Positions 1 through 11,574 of a DNA stretch of 64,000 bases are shown here, piece after piece. The DNA comes from Beroe forskalii. Its lineage: Eukaryota; Ctenophora; Nuda; Beroida; Beroidae. Numbering within the stretch: the stretch's first letter is position 1; every line of letters starts with the position of its first letter. The position numbers and the translations under genes were made by a program. The notes beneath the pieces were generated by a model. That model saw only the letters and a list, made by a program, of their open reading frames with translations, was not told the origin of the DNA and searched no databases. The stretch spans positions 1,736,001 through 1,800,000 of the forward strand of contig WFMF01000004.1 of NCBI GenBank assembly GCA_011033025.1, in the 5' to 3' direction.

Positions 1-130
1 TTTCTATAAAAGTGCAAACGCTAAAATCGGCTTCATCTAAACAATACTATTACTTGTACGACCCGCCGTTACTATGGTTACACGTGCAAAGCAACACGTG
101 CAAAAATCATTCATCACTACCCTAACAGAA

Positions 131-251
131 AAATACCTAAGGTTCGTCCAAATAACCTAAGGTTAAACCTTAGGTTATTTGCCATTTGGAAATACCTAAG
201 GTTATTTGACAAATAACCTAAGGTTTTCTAAAAAACCTTAGGTTATTTGGA
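131..251. repeat. cluster of inverted AAATAACCTAAGGTT motifs
   Basis: The motif AAATAACCTAAGGTT and its reverse complement occur about five times in 120 bases in alternating orientation, so several hairpins can form. No coding potential is seen. It could be the remnant of a small hairpin MITE. The rest of 1-600 shows nothing recognisable. Confidence 0.7.
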
Positions 252-623
252 GGTCGCGCGCGTACAAATGCGCGCTTATTTCGCGCGAAGGACTTCTCTC
301 ACATGAAAATGTCAAGAAGACCTTCGCCGCTGCCGTGTAAATTTCGAATTTGTACCGGGAAATCCGACAGATTTTTGAACGACGGTAGTTCGAAACTACG
401 AAAGTTCCTACGATTCGAACTTCCATCACTTCGAAATTCTGTCATGTTTAGCGACTGAAGTTTGAGGTACGGACTTGATTTTCCTAAATTTACACTTGGA
501 GACCTGCCTTATACAGTTCTGGTTCAGAGCTATACTCTGAAAGTGAAAGTTGAGAGCGTGAGCTGTTTGTCATTTTATGGATTTTTTTCAGAAGATTTGT
601 GGGTAATACCCACAAATCTTATT

Positions 624-690
624 AATTTATAAATAAACTATATTAGATTATACCCACTGGGTATAATCTAATATAGTTTATTTATAAATT
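624..690. repeat. perfect 67-bp palindrome
   Basis: Two 33-base arms (624-656 and 658-690) are exact reverse complements around a single C. The arms are AT-rich, with TACCCA next to the centre. Such a perfect hairpin is either a very young insertion or a structure kept by palindrome-prone replication. Confidence 0.9.
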
Positions 691-721
691 TTACTCTTAT
701 GCCCGTGCCAGCGGCAACGCC

Positions 722-789
722 CCCACGGGGGTGGTTTCTGCCCAAACCACGGTCCAAACTACAGTACTTCTGTACTGTAGTTTGTCTAG
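722..789 (+). repeat. paired hairpins ending in CTAG (possible Helitron-like 3' end)
   Basis: A GC hairpin (CCCCACGGGG) is followed by a perfect 12-bp stem, 756-767 with 772-783, with loop TTCT. Two bases later comes CTAG. A hairpin followed by CTRR is the classic Helitron 3' terminus, but the next base here is A instead of the usual T, so the call is tentative. Confidence 0.35.
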
Positions 790-936
790 ATTAAAATATC
801 ATATCATGGTGTGGTAGTGTACGTAAAAGGATGTTACAAAGCAATTACGCAGCGCATGGAAAAACCACGCACGTAGGAGTTCAGCAAGTCCCTGTAAAGT
901 GTTAAGAAGTAAATACCACATCGCATTAAAACTTAC

Positions 937-1006
937 CTCCTTGAACCGGAGGGATTATGATCGGTAACAGCAGCAGGAGGAGCGCGATACCAGAGTGGAT
1001 CGTCAT
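937..1006 (-). CDS. first coding exon of a secreted or membrane protein (signal peptide), partial
   Basis: On the minus strand an ATG at 1006-1004 opens a 23-codon exon that reads as a signal peptide: MTIHSG, then a run of Ala/Leu, PIIIPP and VQG. It ends one base into a codon at a consensus GTAAGT donor (936-931). The hydrophobic core, small residues near the end and a perfect donor favour a real first exon. The remaining exons must lie at lower coordinates, largely outside this window; I found no second exon in 1-930. The family cannot be told from the signal peptide alone. Confidence 0.5.
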
Positions 1007-1135
1007 GGTCAGCTGAACAAAATGGTTATTGTTAAAGGCGGGCTTTATTTCAGAGAAACTGCAGAAAAACTACGCGGAACGATACAACTAAATTTTGGGA
1101 AAAGTAGCACTCATTTTCATTTCTCATTTTCAAGT

Positions 1136-1573
1136 GGCCCTCTACTGATTCCCTAGTGACGTCTTACTGATTTCCTAATGACCTACTGATTCCCTAGTGA
1201 CCTTCTACTGATTCCCTAGTGACCTCCTACTGATTCCCTAGTGACCTCCTACTGACTCCCTAGTGACCTTCTACTGATTCCCTAATAACCTCCTACTGAT
1301 TCCCTAGTGACCTCCTACTGATTCCCTAGTGACCTCCTACTGATTCCCTTGTGACCTCCTTCTGATTCCCTAGTGACCTTCTACTGATTCCCTAGTGACC
1401 TTCTACTGATTCCCTAATAACCTCCTACTGATTCCCTTGTGACCTCCTTCTGATTTCCTAATGACCTCCTACTGATTATCTTGTGACCTCCTACTGATTC
1501 CCTAATCCCTAGTGACCTCCTACTAATTCCCTAATGACCCTCTACTGACTCCCTAGTGACTTCCTACTGATAC
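1136..1573. repeat. 22-bp minisatellite (CTACTGATTCCCTAGTGACC type)
   Basis: About twenty imperfect copies of a 22-bp unit based on CTACTGATTCCCTAGTGACC, with small internal deletions such as the doubled CCCTAATCCCTAG near 1500. It is non-coding and close upstream of the signal-peptide exon on the minus strand. No gene is visible between 1007 and 1683. Confidence 0.9.
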
Positions 1574-1683
1574 CGTACTCATATACACATTTCTATTTCT
1601 CACCTTCCCAAACCATGATCTCTGCCAACCCTCCCCAATGCCTTTTTATAATTATAAAACAAAAAGGCCAGTGCGGGGAGAGA

Positions 1684-2606
1684 AAAATAGAAATCATTTG
1701 CTAAAATCGTTGAAGTAGTAATTTCACTTATTTCTAAAAAACTTCCACGTGAACTCACGTGCAATTCATTTCTATGGGTCATTTCTTGTTCTATTCAAGT
1801 ACCAAATACGGCAAAAGGTTGTTCAGTCACTATCTTTAGCATACCAGCCCTGCACTTATAGAATTCGGCCTGAAATTGGACTCCGATTTTCGTATTTTAG
1901 GGGCCACCACACCTTTCCCTTAAATCGGGACGAATTGAAACTTTTTACCCTTGATATTTGACTGAAAAAGAACATTAATTCGCGTGGAAAAGATGGCGCA
2001 ATGTTCGTGATCTGAGATATAGATGCTGAAATTCACCATATTTGGCTAAATCTCGAGGTCTAGATGTTACATAAGTCGGGAAATCATGACGACGATGAGG
2101 AAATCTTTACAGATACAGTGTTTTAAGGTGCTAGTGGAGGTTGAGTGGAGGATAGTTGGAGCTGTCTGAAAATTTGAATCTATATTTTTATGTAATTTGC
2201 GGATATTTGTTGTTTTTGAATCAATTATTTTTCGTTCGTATTATATTTAATCTTAATAATAAAGTAAATTCACACGTGAACAATGTTTGTGCGGGCGCAC
2301 ACCATTAAATTAGAGCTTGCCACGGATATATCACTATCAGGAGAAAGAAAGGCTAAGCCGGGCTTAGTCGCGCCGTTGCTATGGATACAGATATTCTGCA
2401 CGTGCAGATTAATCGCGCGCGCGTTCTTTACGGTTTAATGCTGTTTTGATTTCGGAGCTTTATAACTTTTGGTGTGATTAGAATTCTTTGATGCGGTATA
2501 AAGATAATTTAGTTGATTTGAGTTGCGGGGTTTGAAATTTGCGAACGAAGTGCTTTGTAGCAGCGCCGAGTGAGCTCTGTGTATGCAGGCCCAACGGGCC
2601 TGCTAG
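1684..2606 (+). mobile_element. Helitron-like non-autonomous element, 3' end at CTAG|T
   Basis: The right end is a perfect hairpin, GCAGGCCC-AAC-GGGCCTGC at 2585-2603, that runs into CTAG followed by T at 2607; this is the terminal structure expected of Helitrons. Internal sequence from 1684 (containing CACGTGAACTCACGTG and TTTCTTGTTCTATTCAAGTA) is shared with copies at 33.4-34.0 kb and 51.0-52.7 kb, showing a dispersed family. No Rep/helicase ORF is present. The left end is not defined, and whether the shared body and this terminus belong to one element is an inference. Confidence 0.55.
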
Positions 2607-2639
2607 TTTTTGAATGAAGTTCATTTTTCAGAACAAAAG

Positions 2640-4259
2640 ATGATGTATGTTTGTAACACTAACATCGACTCCCTTATTAACTAACTAACTTGGTGAAGTT
2701 TATCCGTCAGTCAGAAGGGCCATCAGATGTCCGACCACCTCGAGGTCGATGGTGTGTAGTCTACCAATGAGTTCGACCAGCTGCAGCTGTAACCAGAGAC
2801 CGGAGGGTGGTCTGGTATCAAAGCAACGAATTTCGACAGTGCGATTTTGAACGATTCAAACGATTTTGTAGCTTTAACATCAACCGGCACCTTGTTCCAC
2901 AGTTTCGGTCCTTGAACTGAGAAGAACCTGTCATACAGCGTCTGATTTCCTGACGAGCTTGATTTGGACAGTGGAGGAATAATAGCTACAGAACCATGTC
3001 TTGGTGTCGTTTTAAATGTGATGCCACAACAGTTTGGGACTACTTTGTGGAGGATCTTCCACATCATCAAGATGACATAGCATTCCCGTCTGCGCTGCAG
3101 TGACATGAGTTTCAGTTCAGCAAGCCTTTCCCAATTGTTGATATGCTGTAGACCACCGATTCGACTAGTGAATGTTCTCTGTACCCCCTCTAAAAGCTGG
3201 ATTTCAGTAACTTTGCATGGGTTCCACAGTGGGCAACAGTACTCCAGAGTGCTTCTAACTAGCGACTTGTAGAGAGTCAACATGACAGTTCTGTCATGAG
3301 TTTTAAAAACACTGAACACCCAAGACAAAGAGCTTCTGGCTTTTGACACTCTATTCCCAATGTGCCTCTGACGTGCTCAACTGGGCTGAGTAGTACCTCA
3401 TCGGAAACTTTGTAGCACAAGGTTTCAGCAACAAACGGGAGTTCGAAGTTTGAGCTTTTACTGGAGTGTAGGTGATTTAAGAGCTCGAACTTTTGTTCAT
3501 GGAGCTCCATGTTGTTTCCCTGTGACCATTGAAGAATTCTATACAGATCATCTTGAAGCAGCAAGCAGTCTTCAAGGCAGCCAATCTGTTTAGAAACTCT
3601 AGTATCGTCGGCAAAGAAGCTGACCTTAGATGAAGCCACCACTTGTTCTAAGTCATTTATGAACAATATGAACAAGAGTGGCCCTAGCACGCTTCCTTGA
3701 GGAACACCGCTTAAAACCTTAGCGAGGTCTGAGTGAACACCATTCAGAACCACCACTTGATCTCGATCAGTGAGGAACGACTGGATCCATTCTATAAGCT
3801 TGTTGTGAAACCCATATCTCCTAAGCTTAGAGATAAGAAGTTCCAGGTCAACCCTATCAAACGCTTTTGCATAGTCTAGGTAGATGGAATCTGTGTCTTT
3901 ACCATTTGTTAGCCCTTCGAATATACCATCGAAATGGTCAAGCATTTGAGTGAGACAGCTCCTGTTTGATCTAAAACCGTGTTGCTTCTCAGTTAACAGG
4001 TTGTTAGATTCAAGATGGTGTACCATGTGTTTTCTGACCACTCTCTCATACACTTTCACCACAGGTGACGTCAGAGTTACAGGCCTGTAGTTGGCAGCTT
4101 CACATCTACTACCTTTCTTAAAGAGTGGTGTAACCAGCCCTTTCTTGTAGAAGCTCGGTACTTTACCAGTGGACATAGATTCTGACCATAGAACAGAAGG
4201 TGGATAGGGACACTCAAACTAGAAGCACACTTCTTAAGTAGAACGGCAGGTTTTAAACT
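2640..4259 (-). mobile_element. 3' half of a CR1-like LINE (reverse transcriptase), split by insertion
   Basis: The minus strand encodes reverse transcriptase blocks in order: LKKCASSLS, YRPVTLTSPVVKVYER, KQHGFRSNRSC, IYLDYAKAFD, SGVPQGSVLGP and SFFADDT, then the C-terminal region LEYCCPLWNP. The FADDT catalytic box and the order of blocks fit the CR1/L2/Jockey group. Frameshifts occur near 4190 and near 3300, so it is dead. Its 5' half is the minus-strand piece at 9025-10650: that piece stops at PGPDGIHTF and this one resumes in the next RT segment, so a plus-strand LINE sits inside one original element. Confidence 0.85.
2723..4176 (-). pseudogene. LINE reverse transcriptase fragment, frameshifted
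   Basis: Two overlapping open frames (3277-4176 and 2723-3349) together give the catalytic RT core and its C-terminal extension. The shift between them lies in 3277-3349. The aspartates of LDYAKAFD and FADDT are retained. The first stretch (4177-4259) is in another frame. No endonuclease is present in this fragment because that part of the element lies at 9.4-10.6 kb. Confidence 0.85.
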
Positions 4260-4645
4260 TTACAACACTACTTTATACAATCAAATTTGAGGACGCTGAG
4301 CCTCGATAGCATGTGATAAGGCAGAGTCAGCCGCCAGGGTCATAGATAGGCTACTGACTATAAACACCACTTCCCAAAGACTCATTGGCAATTGCCACTT
4401 GGTGAGGAAGTGTTGTTTGGAGTGCTTCATTTACACGTGTTACCTCTTTCTGTGTTGAGTGAGGGAGCAGTACTCCCTATTTCAGTGTTCATTGACTGTA
4501 ATTGACATTGAATTTGGGAGCAATACTCCCCTTGCTCTAACCCACCTCGCAACGTCCTTCTGCCGCGGTGTCATTTCAGGACGGTTGCTGCCAGATACCA
4601 CTATTGCTGTTTGGTGTGTAACCTTTAAACCGGTGTCCTGACATC

Positions 4646-5952
4646 ATGGCCGAATCTCACAAAGTTGCCATCGGAGACCTTCTGAACCGAGCAGACCCCC
4701 TGTCTAAGAAAGTTGTTTCTGCATACAACTATGATGCCACTTACAACGGGAACCTGCAAAACTTGAAGAAGTTCGATGCCAACCATCTTGAAGCTGCTGC
4801 CACTTTCCTTGGTTTCACTGTGCGTGGAGCAGCTAACAAGAAGCTGTACAAGAACTTGACTGTTCTTTGTGACAGGATTATCTTGAAGATAGAAGCCCTC
4901 TTCGAGACACAGTGTAATGACTGCGGGGACAATTACGCTAACAAGCTGACGGACAAGCTGCACTTCTTACGTGTCAGCTGTGCCTTCAGGGCTCACACAA
5001 CTGCCCCAAGGTCCAGGAACGCTTCGAAGCGTTGAATGAAGTTCCTGAAACCCTTCGACTCCTTGGAATGGTATGGTTGTGTTCAGGCTGCCTGAAGAAA
5101 AACAACCTATCACTTTTACCCGTTACTGCCACCACTCCAGCTGAGCCCCCTGCAGAGGAGGAATTAGCGGCTGAAGATGCGGAGGAAGAAGAAGAGGAAG
5201 AAGATGATGATCCTCCTCAAGCAGAGGAGGAAAGAGGAAGCCCCAGGAGGAACCGACAGAACCTGCAGAATAATCCCACCCAAATCTGCAGTGCTTACAA
5301 GGCTAGGAACTGCCCTCATGGTCTCACAGGGAAAAAACTCATTAATGGCAAGCCCTGTGAGAAAAGTCACCCGCCACGATGTTTCCGCTTTTGCAAGCAT
5401 GGTGACAACAAACGCTTAGGGTGTGTTAAAGGCCAAAACTGCAAGTATTACCACCCGAGGATTTGCAGAGACTCACTCACAAAGCGAGAATGTTTCAACA
5501 GAGACCTCAAATTTGATCACCTCAAATTTACCCGCAGAAGCAAAGAGGAGGCACCACGGGAATCAGCCCCACAGGTTCAAGTCAACAAAGCTGGGCTGAA
5601 GATGAGGTTTGACAGTTATGCCTCACTTACGACCCCGTTCCCACCAACCGTCAAGCAGAGCTACGCCAACGTGGCTCGAGCCGCCCAACCTGTGACAGTA
5701 GAAGAGCCGAGTGCTTTTTTATTGCAGCTCCTGGAGAACATGAAGGAGGGGATCATAGGACAGATGTCGGAGAGGATACTGGAGCTCCAGTCGTCCCTGC
5801 CCTCGATGGTTCAGGAGCAGATGAGACAGTCTGCACAACCCCCTCAGCGATTCATGCCAGCACAGCCCTTGCAGTCTCTAACCGGCCTCCCGACTGCACC
5901 CTTCCAGAACCAGCAGAGCTTCCCAGCTCAGTTTCCCGGCTACTTCTGCTAA
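4646..5952 (+). pseudogene. LINE ORF1 protein with PHD-like and CCCH zinc fingers, one frameshift
   Basis: The first frame (4646-5035) begins MAESHKVAIGDLLNRA and contains CNDCGDNY. The second frame (ending 5952) continues with HNCPKV and WLCSGCLKKN. The spaced Cys/His set resembles a PHD or treble-clef finger cut by a frameshift near 4970-4990. An acidic Glu-rich linker follows, then Cys/His clusters around CPHG and CEKSHPPRC, and a good CCCH finger (CKHGDNKRLGC, KGQNC, KYYH). The C terminus is Gln/Pro-rich. This is presumably the nucleic-acid-binding chaperone ORF of the LINE. CCCH fingers are not the usual ORF1 motif. Confidence 0.75.
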
Positions 5953-8900
5953 ACGCAAGAAGTATCTCCCCGGCAGCCACGGGAGACACGAGATGGAAGC
6001 TGCCCTACCTTCAAAGTACCCTCCTTGAGGATCAGAGCTTCCCACCAACACTCTTCTTCGGTATTACTGAGTCATGGCTTCGCCCCCACTTCACTGACGC
6101 ACAGGTTGAAATACCGGGTTACGAGAGCTTCAGATCAGACAGAAAGGAGCGAACAGGAGGTGGATGTATCCTATACGTGCACAAACAGCTCACAGTTACT
6201 GCAGAGTACAGCTTCAGGGACAACTGCAATAACTTGGTGGTTGTATACATTACATCACCTCATACAATCGTAGGTGTTTTGTACCGTCCATCTGACTCAT
6301 CTTATGCAGACTTCGCAAAACTGATGGCTGAGTTACAGAACTGCTTCGACGTACACTCATCTGATAACAGAGTCCCAGAAATCTATCTCATAGGAGATTT
6401 TAACCTACCAGAATATAACTCGACAAGCGGCACTATAGACTCGGGCCCTTCCACACAAGCCTGTCATCAACTCCGTGACTTCATGGACTGTAATTTCCTA
6501 AATCAGCTCGTCATGGAACCCACACGAGGAACAAACACCCTTGACCTCATCCTTACCAACAACACTCAAACTATCGTGGAAATCAAGGTTGGCAAGCCGC
6601 TCTTGGTTGGTGTTTCAGACCACCTGCTAGTAGAAGGCCTGATTGGCCACAACCCTATCTCACTCACAGATGACCAAGAAGTTGTCGCATAGACCCACAC
6701 TCATTTAAGCATTTAGGGCGGTTAACTTCCACCACAGCAACTTCGACGCTATGAATGACATGTTGAGAGAGATAGACTGGCATCACCTGAAGATGATATG
6801 TGATGATGAGGAAGATTCAGATGGCACACTTTTCAAGAACCTCATAGTTTTGACTGTCCTACAGGTTACCCTACTGATGGCTCCCCCTAAGAAGACTGGT
6901 GGGAAATCAAATGGCTTTAGATCTTCAGTACCAAAACTTAACTCCCTGAAAATGAAGAGAAGAAAGCTTAACAGGAAGATAGACAACTTGAGTGTCAACA
7001 ACCCCTCTTCCATGCTAATACCTGGGCTTGAAAAAGAAGTTAGTCTGATTTCTTATGCAATAAAAGATGAAATTCTTTCTCAGCTAAACCAGCGGGAGTC
7101 CTATGCAGTGGGTACTATCAAGAGCAACCCAAAATACTTTTTCAGCTATGCGAAAAAGTATGCCAAATGCAAGTCGAGTGTTGCACCGCTAAGGAAGGTA
7201 TGTGGATCCCTCAGCACAGATCCAGTGGAGAAAGCAGATATCCTCCAGTCCCAGTATACCAGTGTGTTCAGTGACCCAGCTAATGTGGACCCCAAAGCAT
7301 GTGTAGCAGCACTGGGTGAACCGGCAACAGAATTGCTGTGTGACATTGAGTTCTCAGTTGAGGACATACTTGCAGCTATAGGAGAGCTAGACCCTTACTC
7401 TGCAGCACCGGATGACGACATCCCAGCTAAGATCCTGTGTAGCTGCAAAGACACCCTATCTGTCCCACTCTGGCTACTATGGAATAGCTCATTAGCTCAG
7501 GGCAAGATTCCAGCAGAGCTGAAGTTGCAGTACATCACGCCGATCTTCAAGAAAGGCAATAAGACTGACCCTGCAAATTACCGCCCTGTTTCCATTACAT
7601 CCCATCTCATAAAGGTATTCGAGAGGGTTATCCGCAACGCACTAGTAGATCACCTTGAAACTAGTGGCATTCTCCCGGACAGCCAACACGGTTTCAGAAA
7701 AACAAGAAGCTGCTTGACTCAGCTTCTTGAACATGTGGACTACATACTTAAGAGCCTAAATGAGGGTAACGAGGTTGATGTCATCTATCTGGATTACAGC
7801 AAAGCTTTTGACAAGGTAGACCATCGCATACTTCTAGCCAAATTGGAGCATTACGGCATCAAAGGCAAGCTCTTAAACTGGATAGAAGAATTCCTCTCAA
7901 ACAGGCGTCAAGCCGTGGTGGTTGATGGGAATAAATCAGAGTTTGCTAACGTGGAAAGTGGCGTCCCTCAGGGCACCGTGTTGGGACCAATATTCTTCAT
8001 TCTCTACGTGGTGGACATGATCATCAAGATGGCCTCATCAAAACCACTCGCTTTTGCTGACGACACCAAGCTCCTGCACCAGATTATTACCATGTTATGT
8101 AAGGGTTTGCTACAGAATGATCTGGATCAAGTTGTCAGTTGGTCGCTGAACAACAATATGGTGCTCCACCAGGATAAGTTCGAGGTCATGAACTTCTGCC
8201 TCAACAACTCTTACCTCCTGAGAAATCTACCCTTCACTGCAGAGCTGAGACAGTACACAACTTCTGATGGTAACATCCTGCAACCGACATCATCCGTAAG
8301 AGATCTTGGTATCATCATTACCGATGATTTTAGCTGGACTCTGCAGGTGAACAATGTTGTCACAGACTCCCGAAAAATGGCATCGTGGGTCCTAGGGACT
8401 TTCCGGGATAGATCTGAACTGACAATGCTGACCCTCTTCAAGTTCTTAGTGAGGAGTAGATTGGAGTACTGTTGCCCTGTCTGGAACCCTCATCTGATAA
8501 AGGACATTCAAGCAGTGGAATCAATCCAGCGATACTTTACCAAACGCATTGCTGGGACTAAGGATATGGATTACTGGGATCGTCTGAAGAAGCTAAGGCT
8601 GATGTCTCTCCAATGCAGAAGAGAACGATACACCATTATCCACACATGGAAGATTCTGCAAGAAAAGGCCCCGAACAGCACAAATTTGGAATTCTACTGC
8701 AATGAACGTCTTGGAGTCCGAGCAAAAAATTCTACCATTCAATTACAAGGCACAGCGCTCGGTGTCAACTGCATATGACAATTCATTTGGGGTAAAATCT
8801 GCTCGGCTCTGGAACTTGCTCCCGAAGCAAGTCAACACGGTGAAGGAGCTAGAGGCATTCAAGATAGCCCTGGGAGAATTCCTCGCCCAATACCCGGATA

Positions 8901-8992
8901 AGCCACCGGTTCCGGGTTACACACCTCCGAACAGCAACTCCTTACTCGACTGGAGCTGTGAACGAGGAAATGGAGTACGTGGACATCACTGA
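5953..8992 (+). pseudogene. LINE ORF2: AP endonuclease plus reverse transcriptase, several frameshifts
   Basis: The endonuclease part shows GITESWL, GGGCILYVH, GVLYRPSD, LIGDFNLPEYN, NTLDLIL and VSDHLLVEGL, spread over at least two frames (6025-6692). RT follows in one long frame from 6751: YRPVSITSHLIKVFERV, DSQHGFRKTRSC, VIYLDYSKAFDKVD, SGVPQGTVLGP and LAFADDTKLL, with the C-terminal LEYCCPVWNP. A frameshift near 8700 moves the last 90 residues to the frame ending at 8992. The catalytic residues GDFN, SDH and FADD are all visible, so decay is recent. Confidence 0.85.
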
Positions 8993-9024
8993 TCCCAACT
9001 GCGATCCCTGCTAAACCCTTCAAA

Positions 9025-10650
9025 ATGTATCAAAATGTATGTATCCCATCAGGCCCTGGAGCAGAGTCGAGCTTTATCTCGGATATAGCTTGCACTATAT
9101 TGTCTAGTGTAACTACAAGCTCTGTATCGTTACTGATCAGCGGTGGTACGGTGAAAGCAGGATCTGATTTGTTGGGACAGTTTGGGTCACTGAATACAGA
9201 ACAGAACTGCTGCTGCAAGATGTCAGCAAGCTCTTTGCGTTCAGTAACTAGCTCCTCGTCTTTTGTTCAGGAGGGCTGAAATGCTATGCTGAACCGTGGA
9301 GAATGATTTGGCATATGAGTAAAAGAACTTAGGATTAGTCTTGATTCTTTCCACTGCCCTGCTTTCACCTTTGTCAAGATGGTGCATGATAGCCTCCTTG
9401 ATTTCATAGCACATTAACCCAATTTCATCTTCAAGTAGCTTAACTCGTGCGTGGTCCCCAGCACACTTTGCCGCAGAAAGACGAGTCCAGTCTGGACTTC
9501 CTCCTCCTGAGAGAGTTGTACACCTTAGGCTTGCCAGTAGCAGGTCGTTTCTTGGGGAAGTTCGCCAGACACACGTCTAGCACTGTTTGAGTGAATATTG
9601 CTGGAAACTCTTCGAAAGTGCTAGCATCTCTCAGTTCTTTCCACTGTACAGTGTCGAAAATCTTGTCGAGCGTTACAAAAGCGGCCTGAGAAAAGTCTAA
9701 GGCCCTGAAGTTCATCTCATCAAGATATGTAGCCTGAGCATCCCCGATGGCACCTGGAACAAAAGAAAACAAGGCACTCACCATAATATGGTGATCCGAT
9801 ATCTCCGTTGGTTCAGCTTTGACGTCAAGTACCAGTCTGTCATTGCTGCAGAGAACGAGGTCGAGAGTGTTGGATTCCCTGGTGGGAACAGTGACCATCT
9901 GACTGAGCAAATGAGCAGCCATGAAGTTCAATAGGCGCTGAGCTGAGAGGTTTGACTCTGAAGTTCCGCCACTCAGAACCTGGAGAGACTCCCACTCAAT
10001 ATGAGGCAGATTAAAGTCACCTGTAATGAAGATGTCATAATCTGTGCCTGGAAGGTTTTCAATAGCATACCTCAGATGGTCGAGAAGATTCGAAAAACTA
10101 GAAAGAGTAGCATCTGGGGGTCTGTAGATAACTGCCACTAACAGCTTAGCAGATGGGTAGATGTTGTAGAATCCCTGACACATACCGTCATCGAAACTTT
10201 CAGACACTGAGACGGGGAGAGATGAGAAGGAGTAGAGCATGACTCCTCCCCCATTCCTCTTTTCGCGGTCGCACCGTGAGAGGGAGTATCCTGGTATCTG
10301 GAGCTGAGCATCACTGATGTAGGACTTTAACCAGGACTCCGTCACCGCGATAAAAGGGAAAAGCTGACCAGACTGACGTCTCTCCTCGACATGACCAGTC
10401 AGCTCGTTGAGCTTCCATCTGCCAGCACTGTTTGCAGATGGGTTGAGACTCCTCGCATTTAGAAGTAGGAGGGATGAGGGAAGCTCGGGATGTGATGGTC
10501 GGATAGCCTGACCATTCCCGGTGGGGGTGTAGGAGCTGGGTAGTACATCGGCGTTTGGATGTGTGGAGCTGAAGCTGGGTACGTGACTGGTTGACACGCG
10601 GCTGCACCTTGGTCCACCTTCTTCTCCAGCGCCTCTAACTTGGTCGCCAT
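9025..10650 (-). mobile_element. 5' half of the interrupted CR1-like LINE (endonuclease)
   Basis: An open frame 9440-10597 encodes an EEP-type endonuclease: LLLLNARSLNPS, FIAVTESWLKSY, RNGGGVMLYSF, VAVIYRPPDA, FITGDFNLPHIEWE, NTLDLVLCSND and ISDHHIMVSAL. After a shift, 9218-9030 gives SDPN and DSAPGPDGIHTF, the start of the RT domain, and ends at the junction with the plus-strand LINE. The stretch 10459-10650 (LEALEKKVDQ then Pro-rich) looks like the end of ORF1. The 5' end of the element is missing beyond about 10650. Confidence 0.85.
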
Positions 10651-11170
10651 TAAAGAGCAGTTTACCTTGTCACAAAAGTATCAATCAAAATTTCAAGAAA
10701 CCTCGGTTTTTAATACGTATATTTTTATTTCCAAATGTGTGCACTTTTTACCAATGTGTGCACTCCATTGTTCTCCATATTATAATGCCTTAGCCTCCAT
10801 GAAAATGTTATATTCAGTTTCTGTGGAGGCTAATTCTTTCAGTTGATGCAAGTAGAGGCTTATCCATTATTTTAGCGTCCATGAAGGCTGAGTGGAGGCT
10901 AATGGAGGCTAGTGGAGGCTAGTGGGAGCTAATGGAGGCTAGTGGAGGCTAGTGGGAGCTAATGGAGGCTAATGGAGGCTTAATGCTTTTTAACCTCCAT
11001 TCTGGGGGTATTTTCCAGAAATTAGCCTACTGCAACCATTGTCAATTAGCCTCCGCGGAAGCTGATTTTTGAAATTAGCCTCCACTCGGCCTCCATAAGC
11101 CTTCACTCAGCGTCCACTCAGCCTTCATGAAGGCTAATGGAAGCTAATTTTGGTCATGTTCCTGCGGCAA
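10651..11170. repeat. TGGAGGCTAA minisatellite with flanking unannotated DNA
   Basis: From about 10855 to 11160 a unit of roughly 10 or 20 bp based on AGTGGAGGCTAATGGAGGCT is repeated. It then appears in reverse complement as TTAGCCTCCA, so arms of the array can pair. The section 10651-10854 shows nothing recognisable. Confidence 0.75.
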
Positions 11171-11330
11171 AACTTTGCCTATTAGAATGATCATGAAACA
11201 TTTTTGGTGAAATTTGTCCATCAAAAGATCATAGAAGTCAAATAACTACCGTAATTTTACTTGCCTAGTCTCGTCAAAAATAGGAAAAAAATGGGCAAGA
11301 GTGAATTTAAATTGAATTAAGTCTAATCTA

Positions 11331-11520
11331 AACGTCTGGCTTCTGGGGTTGCCGCCCCCAGACCCCTGCCTAGTACTGCTCTAAAATTGCTGCCATGATT
11401 TTTCCTCGACCACTTTCGTTGCTAACAGGCAATAATTGAAGTGAAATCCTATTAATGCACCAATTTAATTTGATGTAAACGCCTGGCATCTGTGGGATAC
11501 CGCCCCCAGACCCCTTTCTA
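11331..11520. repeat. two copies of a GC-rich dispersed motif (CTGGCTTCTGGGG...CCCCCAGACCCC)
   Basis: CTGGCTTCTGGGG-TTGCCGC-CCCCAGACCCC near 11335 and a diverged copy near 11480 match, in either orientation, the core of the tandem units at 31.6-32.1 kb and the piece near 35360. The motif can fold on itself. It marks a dispersed family of unknown type. Confidence 0.6.
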
Positions 11521-11574
11521 TATTTAGAAAGCAATCTAATTTATCGGTCAGAAATCTGCCCCTCGGTCGATCTT

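Larger units (their letters stand above)
4261..9010 (+). mobile_element. near full-length CR1-like LINE inserted into a related LINE
   Basis: This plus-strand element has a 5' leader, ORF1 with zinc fingers (4646-5952), then endonuclease (about 5950-6692) and reverse transcriptase (6751-8992). It ends near 9010 in short repeats of CAAAATGTAT. It interrupts a minus-strand LINE whose halves lie on both sides. TTTTAAACTT before the left junction and CTAAACCCTT before the right junction could be a decayed target duplication. At least one frameshift in ORF1 and several in ORF2 make it inactive. Confidence 0.85.
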
